A DNA stretch of 15,488 nt from CAWKEY01 sp963848675 (GCA_963848675.1 CAWKEY010000058.1:1-15488); one strand, 5' to 3'. Shown: positions 1-7,494, counted from the first letter of the stretch. Notes: generated from the sequence alone by a model not told the origin. Numbers and translations are program-made.

Positions 1-2
1 TT

Positions 3-65
3 GAAGATGATCTTTACATTCCCAGAATCCAGGACTGCTTCATTGACATAACTAACATCGAATAG
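3..65 (+). CDS. C-terminal end of an unknown protein (partial)
   Basis: From base 3 the frame is open to a TAG at 63-65 and encodes about 20 residues ending DCFIDITNIE. The stretch is rich in Asp, Ile and Glu and has ordinary codon use, so it could be the tail of a gene that starts left of the window. No domain is recognisable. The other two plus frames stop early. With so short a piece, chance is a real alternative. If the tRNA fragment at 235-280 marks an integration boundary, this would be the last chromosomal gene before the inserted DNA. Confidence 0.25.
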   Translation, partial: EDDLYIPRIQDCFIDITNIE

Positions 66-73
66 AGAGCGTA

Positions 74-235
74 TAAGTAATTGATTTAATAGCGTAAAGT
101 TCCTGGATGAAGACTCAGACAATAGGGCAGAATAAATTTTATCTTTTTATTAAAAAACAATAACATACATTTTGATAGTGCGACCCTTGTAACATAAGAA
201 TTTGCGCTTAAAATGATGTAAGTTATTGATTTAAT
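74..235. repeat. Pair of 17-bp direct repeats (74-90 and 219-235)
   Basis: TAAGTAATTGATTTAAT at 74-90 recurs as TAAGTTATTGATTTAAT at 219-235 (16 of 17 identical, same strand). The second copy ends on the base that pairs with the last A of the tRNA CCA end. The stretch between the copies is AT-rich and has no convincing gene. The repeats might be recombinase arm sites next to an attachment site, but AT-richness makes chance plausible. Confidence 0.35.
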
Positions 236-280
236 GGGGTGAACGACGGGGCTCGAACCCGCGACAACCGGAATCACAAT
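235..280 (-). other. 3' fragment of tRNA-His (GTG anticodon), candidate attachment site
   Basis: On the minus strand this stretch reads as the anticodon loop (GTG at 277-275), the 3' anticodon stem CCGG, the variable loop, a T arm with GGGTTCGAGCCCC, the acceptor 3' strand CGTTCAC, discriminator C and an encoded CCA. The loop and stem (ATTGTGATTCC) and the C73 discriminator match bacterial tRNA-His as I know it. No 5' half exists: the sequence upstream on the minus strand (281-330) has no D arm or acceptor complement. A 3' tRNA fragment of this size is the usual mark left by a tyrosine-recombinase element that enters a tRNA gene. The polarity implies that inserted DNA lies at higher coordinates, with the intact gene beyond the right edge. 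No integrase is visible in the window. Confidence 0.75.
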
Positions 281-500
281 TCAAAATGTTTTCGTTTTAT
301 TTCAAATACTTAATACCCTTCAATGTTACCAGAAAGCCCAACATAAGCCTTAATGTGTATGGTTTGTAAGATTATTTGTTACCAGGAAATGCGGGCTACG
401 CTATTTCGCAAATGGCGCTAACTTAGGCGAGTTTTAGATCAGCCAGTTTATTTTCATACTAGCAAAACTGACGCTAAATGTGAAAAAAATTGACTGTCGT

Positions 501-605
501 TTAACCAGTTCCGGCCCCTATAATAAATGTAATACCGCTGATCAAAAACAACACACCAATAACATGGAGAGCGCGGGCAAAGGTACAATAATTGACATTT
601 TCCAT
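501..605 (-). CDS. 34-aa membrane-peptide remnant (CopD-like N-terminus?)
   Basis: ATG at 605-603 and TAA at 503-501 enclose a 34-residue frame with one hydrophobic helix. The segment ARALHVIGVLFLISG resembles the first transmembrane helix of CopD/DUF2269-type membrane proteins, which often begin with RALHV-type motifs. Those proteins are far longer, so this would be a truncated remnant or a very small membrane peptide. No clear ribosome binding site was found and there is no partner gene. The remaining 281-675 shows no other convincing coding signal. The match is to a short motif recalled from memory, so it is weak. Confidence 0.3.
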   Translation of the reverse strand: MENVNYCTFARALHVIGVLFLISGITFIIGAGTG

Positions 606-911
606 AAGTCGTTTTTGAACTACAGTAGTATGTAGCTGGGTTTACATGAAACAAGTAAAACTGGACTCATTATACTGTTGACGCCGATTGAGAATTGACA
701 ATCTGTCCCGGTTGAAATTTGATTATAAAATTTAGTTTAATTATCTAACGAGGCTCCGCCTCAGACCAACGAGTCATGGGTGACGGTGAATTGAAGTTGG
801 GTGGACTCCGTTGGCGCGCCGGGTATGGTAAAGTTGCCACGCCCGGTATTCGATCGCCGAGCGATCAGACCTATAAGGTTAACATCAAAAAAGCCAACGG
901 AGTCCGCTGCC

Positions 912-2511
912 ATGGTATCTCAAAACGTTGCCGAAATAATCAAAAATCATGTGGTGCTGGAAGTCGAAGGCATCGATCGAATGTATCTCAATGGCTATGT
1001 ACCGGGGCTTCAGACTGAGGGCGGGTTTGTCCATTTCGTGCGTAAGCACTTGGGCTTTCCCATCGCGTCGACGGCGGTGATCTCGCCGTTGTCCAAAGCC
1101 TTTGTGCATGCCATCGAGGTGTTTGCCAAGGAGCAGCAGGTTGATCTGGTCGCCTTTGATAAAAAACAACGCAAGGACGAGTTGACCCAGGAATACCTGG
1201 CGCGCGCCTCTTTTACCGAAGGGGTGCTGTATATTGGCAAGGCCCAGGAAAAAGCCGCTGTGTTCCGGACGATTCATAAGCGTAACGCCGAGACCGGAAA
1301 ATCCTATCCCTGGATCAGCCGAGGCACGGCATTACCGAACCATTACTACTTCTACCTGCTGGACGAAGACTTCGGCCCGCTGTTCATCAAATTTTGTGCT
1401 TATTTTCCTTATGCCGTCAAGGTCTGCATCAATGGTCATGAATGGGTCAAGCGCCAATTAATTAAGCAAAGAAGGCATTGCCTTCGAAGCCTTGGATAAT
1501 GGTGTGCTGTCCTGCGAGAACCCTGCGCGCTTACAAGCACTCTGCGATTCGCTCGATAGCGAAAAAATCGACGCGGTGTTCCGTAAATGGCTCGCCCGCT
1601 TGCCTCATCCTTTCCGGTCCGAAGACCGTGCAGCCGGTTATCGCTATGAATTGTCGATTCTCCAGGCGGAATTTTCACTGACTCAGGTACTCGACTTTCC
1701 CCGCACGGGACGTCAATTCTTTGAAGAAGTGATTCGCGAGAACCTGGATATCGGCAGGCCTGATCAGGTGCAATTGATCTTCAATCGGCGCGTGACCAGA
1801 AGGACGCCTAGTCGTTTTCGGACGCGGGTGCTGACCGAAGGCGTCGTGCCATCGCTGTATGCGCAATACAAGCATACCAAGATCAAACAGTACCATAAAG
1901 AAGGCCGGGCGCTGCGCACCGAAACCACCATTAATGACACCTACGATTTTGCCATCGGACGTAAGCTGTGCAATCTGCCCGCCCTGCGGGAGATCGGCTT
2001 TTCAGCCAACCGTCGTCTACTCAACGTCCAAACTCTCAGCCATGACTGTTCGATCGGCAAAGAAAAGTTTAACGCGGTGGTTCAACCTATCGTCAAGGAA
2101 AAACAACGGGCCAGCGCACTTCCGTTTGGCGATCCCCGGGTACTGGCTTTGATGCAGGCTTTATGCTTGTTCGAGCTGTTGCCTGAAGGCTTTCGCAATG
2201 CAGACCTTCGCGTCAAGGTGGCGGAGCTGCTCGGCCAAGAACCTAGCGCTTACTCACAAGGCAGGATGACCTACGATCTCAGGCGTCTGCGCTTACATGG
2301 CTTGATCGAGCGTCAGCCGCATTCCAATCGCTACCGCATCACTCAAGAGGGCGTACGGATCAGCCTTTTTTTCACCCGAGCCGAGGCCCGGTTTTTCAGC
2401 GTTGCGCTTGCCATCGAACAGCCGCTAGAAGCCAGACATGCACCTCGAGTTCTCGTACAGGCTAGTCAAGCAATTGACCGGCTTATTCAGGAGGCAAAAT
2501 TAGCCGCATGA
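912..2511 (+). pseudogene. Frameshifted gene of an uncharacterised conserved protein with C-terminal winged helix
   Basis: Two consecutive frames make one protein of about 533 residues. The first part starts at ATG 912 (MVSQNVAEII; GGAG at 899-902 as ribosome site) and runs in frame to about 1470. The second continues with KEGIAFEALDNGVL to the TGA at 2509-2511. The junction near TTAATTAAGCAAAG (1455-1475) is displaced by +1. I remember homologues as one uninterrupted protein of about 550 residues, widespread and unnamed. The N-terminal half has conserved-looking blocks such as MYLNGYVP, ISPLSKAF, GKAQEKA and INGHEWVKRQL. The C-terminal 100 residues (YDLRRLRLHGLIER, NRYRITQEG) look like a winged-helix DNA-binding domain. 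No DDE, HUH or recombinase motif is evident. It is either the transposition protein of the element it sits in or a passenger; I do not assign a function. Confidence 0.7.
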
Positions 2512-2543
2512 AAACTTGACTCAATTTTAAAGATCAATGTCAC

Positions 2544-2563
2544 TTAAAGAATTTTAAAGAATT
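2544..2563. repeat. Tandem 2 x 10 bp repeat (TTAAAGAATT)
   Basis: Two perfect copies of TTAAAGAATT stand head to tail just downstream of the frameshifted gene, inside the right part of the 676-2656 element. No function is evident. The 14567-14729 short copy does not contain them, so they are not part of the shared ends. Confidence 0.5.
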
Positions 2564-2884
2564 CTAGCTAATCAATGACCTAAGCTAAAATCACACTGGT
2601 CAGTCGAGTTCCGGTAATAATGACTCAAAATTGTCAAATTTCAACCGGCGGCAACATACCGGTTAAAAGCCCGACAATTAGCTCGGCGCCAACAGGTACC
2701 CTCGGCAGGTGAAAATGCTTGGTTCATTGCTGCATCGGCTTTGTGTTTTTGTTGATAGATGAACTTATGGCTGACTTTCTCTTGGACAGTAAGTCTGCTA
2801 ATCGGTCCGCGCCCCCCCCTGTGCCAATATGACCTGAGACTGAATGGCGATTTGCTTACTGGCATCTGAGGTAATTTGGCTGCG

Positions 2885-3052
2885 ATGGAATGGAGTGAAG
2901 GCAGCGGCATCGAAATAAAAGTTAAATCCGCCAGTATTCCTGACAAAGAAACCTTCTTCAACACTAATCAACAACAAAAACTGTTACTTTGTTTTGAACT
3001 AGGCCAGCTGGTGTTCTTAGCTAGCCAACTTGGCCTTGCTGCCCTCCCATAA
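2885..3052 (+). pseudogene. 55-codon gene remnant of unknown identity
   Basis: ATG at 2885 opens a 55-residue frame (MEWSEGSGIEIKVKSAS..., ending LASQLGLAALP) closed by TAA at 3050-3052. The same frame is open upstream across one TGA and reads LRLNGDLLTGI before it, which suggests a longer gene with a nonsense codon. Residue composition is protein-like, with a hydrophobic C-terminal stretch, but I recognise no family. There is no good ribosome site. The rest of 2657-3134 (about 480 bases) shows nothing else convincing; a 107-codon antisense frame here is judged spurious. Confidence 0.25.
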
Positions 3053-3134
3053 ACTTCCCCGCATTGCCAGGTATTATTGATATGAGGGACAACTCGGCCC
3101 CGATACCCTGAAACACAGAATTAATTGAAGTAGG

Positions 3135-3192
3135 CTATTTTGGCCCCCCTCGAATATGCTGAGCTCAGCATATTCGAGGGGGGCCAAAATAG
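3135..3192. repeat. Perfect 58-bp palindrome (29-bp arms, no spacer)
   Basis: The left arm CTATTTTGGCCCCCCTCG... (3135-3163) is the exact reverse complement of 3164-3192, with centre GAG|CTC and no mismatch. It lies 34 bases beyond the stop codon of the tyrosinase gene (minus strand), so it may form a very strong transcript-end hairpin for that operon. It is not a canonical intrinsic terminator: the 3' flank of the hairpin is AAAATAG rather than a U run. Alternatives are two mobile-element ends abutted head to head, or a protein-binding site. Perfect palindromes of this size without spacer are usually unstable in bacteria, so it is unusual either way. Confidence 0.9.
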
Positions 3193-3226
3193 GCATTCTC
3201 GGACAAGTTCCTAAGTAGGACTGAGA

Positions 3227-5860
3227 TCACTCCATCTCTCGCTCGATTTCCCGCATCACCGTCGTCAGCATCTGGTCATCGGGGATGATTGCCCGAAGCC
3301 GATCATAAAACGTAGATTGCATGACCGCAGGCGGCTGCCCCGGTGCTGGTTTCCGGCAATACTCCTCCAGACATCGCCTTAGCTCATCAACGCTGATTTC
3401 TGCTTTCTGCAATGCTGCTTGAATGCTCTTCTGGCGAAGCAAGCAGTTGATTAGACGGCAGAATCGATCGTCACGTGCATTGGGATCATTCTTAGACATT
3501 GGCGGCGGATTATCGCCGCCCTTCCAAACGCCGCCAGTCAAGGTCTGCTCCCGCGAGAAGCGTCGGCCTCGGAGCGTCCGGCCATCCGCGACGAGACGGA
3601 AGCTATAGATGCCCGGCATCGTCGCCGTGGTGGTCGCTTCAAATACGCCTGGATCGATTTCAGGCATCATTAGCGACGCTTCGGTATTATCCGGTCGCGT
3701 CAATGTGGCATGACTGGTTGTACGCGCGGCGACCGGGACGCCGTACTCCGTCAATCTAACCCGTACTGTTATTGTTGCTCCTGGCTCATTGCTGGATTGC
3801 ACCAGGCGTGCCTCCATTCGCAAATTGGAATAAGCATGAACATTGAAGTTATAGCGAATACCGTGGGTCGTTACGAACCGGTAAAGCTTCAGATTATTCT
3901 CCTCGAGGTACTGCAGGTACCGCAGTAAGTTTTTTTCGTCGATCTTGAGCTTGGCATGCCAGCGCCCAGCATGTGCCTCGTTGGCACCAAGCGGGATGGG
4001 TAAGCTGACACGATACAGCGCCACCTGGCCACCCATTTCGAAAGATGCGGCCGGACTGGCGCCGGCAATGGCGGGATCGATAATGTCGCCATCTGGGGTT
4101 TCCAGTGCGAAGCGAATGACATGGGGCGCGGGTGTAAGCAAGATGGCCTTTGCGGAGATATCCGCCTCGTTCAGCCAGAAGGGAATGCGAAGCTCCTGTC
4201 GAGAGGCAAGAAACCCTTCGGGGTCAAGAACGATTTCATTGTTTGTTACACCCGCAAAGATCTGTTGATAGAATTTCGCGACACGGTAGCTGGCATCCAG
4301 GGTCAGGTCTCCTGTCATTGACATGTAACCGTTGTTTCCGTTGCATAAAGCCTGCAATGCTGTAGCGTTCAGCACCTCTGGACGACCAAGGCCAATGGCG
4401 TAAACCCGCCCGTTCAGTGACGTGATCTGGTCCGCAACGTCGGCAATGTAGCGGCGCGTGTAAGGCCCGTGATTTTCCTCTCCGTCGGTAAGAACCACCA
4501 TCGCCTTTACGTCATATTCCGTAACTGGCTCGAGGATGTCATGGGCGAAGGCCACGCCTTCGCCAATGGAGGTCCAGCCATTGGGATTGGGATTATACGC
4601 TTCGATAGCGCCGTTGATGGTCAGCTTTCCGACACCCGCCGCAGGCGTCATACCTATTCCGGCATGGGCATCCTGATCAAAACTGCACACTGCCATGGCA
4701 TTTTCTTCCTCTAGGACCACCACCGCTGTCGGTGCTGAGAACTTGAGCACATCCTCCCGCGTTATACCCGGCCCTATCCCAGAGTCGAAGTGCATGCTGT
4801 TGGATTGATCCAACACCATCACAATTGCTGCGGTCGGTCTTCGGATCGTGTTGGCGGACAGTAGTACGACAAATTCCTCACCCGTCTCGTCACATCCAAT
4901 CGTGACAGTACCCGTTGCCGTATCGTCCTCACTGGTGCCTGTATAGGTGATCCATACACGCCCTTTGGCGTCGATGTCCGGATTGGCGGTGACCAAGGAT
5001 GCCAATACCCCAAACGTCGTCTCGGGTGGTCCCGAGGTCACGGTCGGCCCGCTTATCACACTGAAATGCACTGGCTCACAGGCAGTGACACTGAACACAG
5101 CCGCCCCCAGGCGGGTCTCACCTTCCGGCACTTCGATAAACTGAACGGTCGGGGTATCTAACGTCACCTCCGGCTGGTCTTCCTGGAAGCCCGGCGGGTA
5201 GCTGTACAGGCCAATTCCACGGTGATCGATAACATCCGCGGGTGTTGTGGAGACCGAAGTCATGGGGTCATTAAGACCAAAACCTGGGCCACTGGATACG
5301 AACGCAGCTCCTGGATTGAGAAGTTGCCATTGCGCCCACACCAGATCAATCCAACAATGATGCAGGTAAAATGCCGGATCTCCCGGCGAAGCAACGCTCA
5401 CCATTACGCCGCTGACCCAACGGTGTGGCGCATTGTGAATTATGCTTTCCAAATCGTCCCAAAAACTGTCGTATGTACTTAGATCGAGCGTGTCCTGCAA
5501 CTGCTGCGGCGTGGGTAACGTATCCGCCCCAAGCGCGCGATTAAGGCCCCAGGCGGCGTCGAACTGACCAAGAAACACATTGTCCCAAAGTGGATCGGAA
5601 GGACTCGTGTCCTCCGTCGAGTTCCAGTACGGGATACTGATATCCGGATGGTAGGTGCGTAGGGCGTCTTCGAATCGACGCAGGAAGTCGCGATGCCAGG
5701 GCAAGAAATGCGAAGTGCCGTGGATGCCTTGACTGAAAAAGGCAGCATGTTCGTTGGCGAACTGATCGACAAGGCCCGTCGATTTCAGGTGATAAAGCGC
5801 CTGAACGAAGCGATCTTTCTCGACCGTCGTGAGGTCGCGGTAGTTTTTGCGGCAGTTCAT
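3227..5860 (-). CDS. Tyrosinase fused to von Willebrand A domain (877 aa)
   Basis: This is a type-3 copper tyrosinase/polyphenol oxidase with a long C-terminal extension. The ATG at 5860 is chosen because GGGAGGG lies 8-14 bases before it, overlapping the end of the upstream gene; a start at 5929 would add 23 unlikely residues. Residues 1-200 are the tyrosinase domain: CuA histidines H38, H47 and H56 (HFLPWHRDFL) and CuB H142, H146 and H167/H168 (HNAPHRWV, DPAFYLHHCWID). Residues about 225-340 look like a beta-sandwich. Residues 345-540 are a VWA domain with a complete MIDAS site (D351-S353-S355, T430, D459). Residues 690-770 look like another Ig-like fold. A Pro-rich linker and a Cys-containing helical tail follow. 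Plain bacterial tyrosinases are about 270-320 residues, so about two thirds is extra. I see no signal peptide. Oxidation of phenols to quinones is expected from the family; the VWA part suggests protein or surface binding (inference). Confidence 0.9.
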   Translation of the reverse strand: MNCRKNYRDLTTVEKDRFVQALYHLKSTGLVDQFANEHAAFFSQGIHGTSHFLPWHRDFLRRFEDALRTYHPDISIPYWNSTEDTSPSDPLWDNVFLGQFDAAWGLNRALGADTLPTPQQLQDTLDLSTYDSFWDDLESIIHNAPHRWVSGVMVSVASPGDPAFYLHHCWIDLVWAQWQLLNPGAAFVSSGPGFGLNDPMTSVSTTPADVIDHRGIGLYSYPPGFQEDQPEVTLDTPTVQFIEVPEGETRLGAAVFSVTACEPVHFSVISGPTVTSGPPETTFGVLASLVTANPDIDAKGRVWITYTGTSEDDTATGTVTIGCDETGEEFVVLLSANTIRRPTAAIVMVLDQSNSMHFDSGIGPGITREDVLKFSAPTAVVVLEEENAMAVCSFDQDAHAGIGMTPAAGVGKLTINGAIEAYNPNPNGWTSIGEGVAFAHDILEPVTEYDVKAMVVLTDGEENHGPYTRRYIADVADQITSLNGRVYAIGLGRPEVLNATALQALCNGNNGYMSMTGDLTLDASYRVAKFYQQIFAGVTNNEIVLDPEGFLASRQELRIPFWLNEADISAKAILLTPAPHVIRFALETPDGDIIDPAIAGASPAASFEMGGQVALYRVSLPIPLGANEAHAGRWHAKLKIDEKNLLRYLQYLEENNLKLYRFVTTHGIRYNFNVHAYSNLRMEARLVQSSNEPGATITVRVRLTEYGVPVAARTTSHATLTRPDNTEASLMMPEIDPGVFEATTTATMPGIYSFRLVADGRTLRGRRFSREQTLTGGVWKGGDNPPPMSKNDPNARDDRFCRLINCLLRQKSIQAALQKAEISVDELRRCLEEYCRKPAPGQPPAVMQSTFYDRLRAIIPDDQMLTTVMREIEREME

Positions 5861-5861
5861 G

Positions 5862-6110
5862 TTACTTCCCTCCCGTTTCGAGAGCATGCTTGCGGCGAAT
5901 GCTGTCGGCCTTGTCCCTATAGACGACATATCGTCGAGCTAGCTCCATGAGATCATCCGTATGGTCAAAGGCATACGCGTGCAGAAAATACATCCCGGTA
6001 TGCGTTTGACCGTACCTAATGGGTATATTGTCGATGAGCAACTCAAACCTGTCTTCGCTTTCGCGAATTTCAATTCGATGCCCTTCGTATTCCTGACTTT
6101 CTGGTTTCAT
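5862..6110 (-). CDS. Small tyrosinase caddie-like protein (MelC1-like), 82 aa
   Basis: The 82-residue protein starts at ATG 6110 with a textbook AGGAGG (6124-6119) eight bases ahead. Its TAA ends one base before the tyrosinase ATG, so the two are translationally coupled. Residues 8-65 (YEGHRIEIRE, FELLIDNIPI, MYFLHAYAF, LMELARRYVVYR) line up without gaps, as I recall the family, with Streptomyces MelC1, whose core reads YEVRIDGRELHV followed by an HYETYPTPL-type block and a C-terminal helix. MelC1 proteins deliver copper to, and help secrete, their partner tyrosinase. Unlike secreted MelC1, this one has no signal peptide and few histidines, so a cytoplasmic folding or copper-loading role is more likely. 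The function is inferred from similarity in pattern and from gene order. Confidence 0.65.
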   Translation of the reverse strand: MKPESQEYEGHRIEIRESEDRFELLIDNIPIRYGQTHTGMYFLHAYAFDHTDDLMELARRYVVYRDKADSIRRKHALETGGK

Positions 6111-6431
6111 AGGATGAGCCTCCTAGATAATGCATATGCCGAATCTTGATGATCACTTGCCACAGTATTGCCGCGCTTCAATGGAGCAAAGCTAGCCGCT
6201 GGGTCCACATTTCCTTATCGTGCGTTAGTGTTGACAAAGCAGGAATGCTGAAGCCGAAGCGGAAAGCCTTGCAAACTATTCTTCAGTTCTTTTCCATGCG
6301 CATAACTAACTGTCCGTTTCATCAGCGAAATTTTCAAAAAAGAACGCTTCAAAATCGCCAAAACTTTCGTGTTAGTAAATATAATTTTCTATCTAAAAAG
6401 TCAATACGCTTGAATTCATATAATAAATGCA

Positions 6432-6495
6432 ACACCTCTTAAAGAGGCTAGATGGTATAGTTTCCGTCTACCAAAACAAAAAACTAAAGAGGTGT
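6432..6495 (+). promoter_or_regulatory. Leader hairpin that can mask the transposase ribosome binding site
   Basis: ACACCTCTT (6432-6440), part of it inside the left inverted repeat, is complementary to AAGAGGTGT (6487-6495), which contains the transposase Shine-Dalgarno sequence. A nested arm pair TAGATGG/CCGTCTA lies between. A transcript entering from flanking DNA would fold and hide the ribosome site, whereas a transcript starting inside the element would lack the left arm. Such protection against read-through is known for IS10 and IS50; here it is inferred from sequence only. A competing CCTCTT/AAGAGG hairpin sits at 6435-6447. Confidence 0.5.
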
Positions 6496-6498
6496 CCA

Positions 6499-7494
6499 AT
6501 GAGAACATTCAACCATCTAACCCAAGAAGAAAGATACCATATCTACCTAATGCATAAGAAAAAAGTTTCCTTGGAAGAGATAGCCAAAGACATAGGCAGG
6601 AGTAAGTCCACTATCAGTCGGGAACTGCGTCGAAATAAGGGTCAACGTGGGTACCGTTACCAGCAAGCTCAGACCAAAGCCGAACAACGCCATGCAGATA
6701 AGCCCAAAGCGATCAAGCTTGACGAGGCGATGAAGCAGGTGATAACGCCATTGATCGAAGAGAAATGGAGCCCGGAGCAAATTTCAGGGCGCTTAAGAAT
6801 ACTGGATGAGCCGACGGTTAGCCATGAAACGATTTATCGCTTTATCTTGGCAGACAAAGCCAAGGGTGGTGAGCTATACAAGCATTTGCGGCATCAAGCT
6901 AAGCCGTATCGTAAACGTTATGGTAAAAATGACTATCGTGGCACCATTCCTGGTCGTGTAGACATTGACGAGCGCCCCTCCATAGTGGCTGAAAAGACCC
7001 GCATAGGTGATTGGGAAGCCGATACGGTCATAGGCAAAGGCCATAAAGGGGTTTTAGTCACTTTGACCGAACGGGTGTCAAAATTGAACCTCGTCATTCC
7101 CATTATCCGCAAGGAGGCCGGGTTGGCCAAAGACGCGATTATTGAAGCCCTAAAGCCCTTCGCCGCTTTTGTCCACACCATCACTTTTGATAATGGTCGT
7201 GAATTTTGTCGGCATCTAGATATCGCTAAGGCATTGAATTGTGAAACCTATTTTGCCAAGCCCTATCATTCTTGGGAGCGTGGTTTAAATGAAAACCACA
7301 ACGGCTTATTGAGGCAATATTTTCCGAAAGCTAAGCCGCTGGATCAAGTAACACAAGTCGATGCCAATAAAGCTTTGGCTGGGCTTAACCATAGACCTAG
7401 AAAAACCTTAAACTACAAAACTCCTTGGGAGGTGTTTTGTAAAATGGCGAGACTTGATACCGATAATTTGCTGGGTGTTGCATTTATGGGTTGA
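6499..7494 (+). CDS. IS30-family transposase (331 aa)
   Basis: This is a DDE transposase that cuts and joins the element ends. ATG 6499 is used because GAGG lies 7 bases upstream and the protein then starts MRTFNHLTQEERYHIY, the usual IS30 N-terminus; an upstream in-frame start at 6427 lies inside the inverted repeat and is unlikely. Residues 1-60 form the helix-turn-helix (LEEIAKDIGRSKSTISRELRRN). The catalytic core has D in GDWEADTVIG, D in TFDNGREF and E in WERGLNENHNGLLRQYFPK, all family hallmarks. Length is normal and no frameshift is seen. The last codons and the TGA (7492-7494) overlap the right inverted repeat. Expression may be limited by the leader hairpin at 6432-6495. Confidence 0.95.
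   Translation: MRTFNHLTQEERYHIYLMHKKKVSLEEIAKDIGRSKSTISRELRRNKGQRGYRYQQAQTKAEQRHADKPKAIKLDEAMKQVITPLIEEKWSPEQISGRLRILDEPTVSHETIYRFILADKAKGGELYKHLRHQAKPYRKRYGKNDYRGTIPGRVDIDERPSIVAEKTRIGDWEADTVIGKGHKGVLVTLTERVSKLNLVIPIIRKEAGLAKDAIIEALKPFAAFVHTITFDNGREFCRHLDIAKALNCETYFAKPYHSWERGLNENHNGLLRQYFPKAKPLDQVTQVDANKALAGLNHRPRKTLNYKTPWEVFCKMARLDTDNLLGVAFMG

Larger units (their letters stand above)
676..2656. mobile_element. 1.98-kb element with IS21-like ends carrying one uncharacterised gene
   Basis: The left end at 676 starts TGTTGACGCCGATTGAGAAT. The reverse complement of the right end, from 2656, starts TGTTGCCGCCGGTTGAAATT. Each end has a second, related copy of the CCGGTT-type repeat about 32-43 bp inside. 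TG...CA termini with several internal repeats are a feature of IS21-family elements, but no istA or istB is present; a single frameshifted gene (912-2511) fills the interior. Both ends align without gaps to the short element at 14567-14729: 47 of 57 bases match on the left and 45 of 60 on the right by hand count. This independently supports the two boundaries. A target duplication is uncertain; TAC stands on both sides but is only 3 bp. Confidence 0.65.

Noticed and set aside
454..654. 66-codon minus-strand frame
   Set aside because: It is Cys/Tyr-rich with poor composition; an overlapping 34-codon frame in another phase has a clearer membrane-helix pattern.
885..1277. 130-codon antisense frame opposite the 912-2511 gene
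   Set aside because: It runs opposite a gene with clear protein-family blocks; composition is that of a shadow frame.
2641..2964. 107-codon minus-strand frame downstream of the 2-kb element
   Set aside because: It crosses the element's right end, lacks a ribosome site and has no recognisable pattern.
3135..3192. Palindrome as a standard rho-independent terminator
   Set aside because: The hairpin is not followed by a U run on either strand; kept as a palindrome of unknown role.
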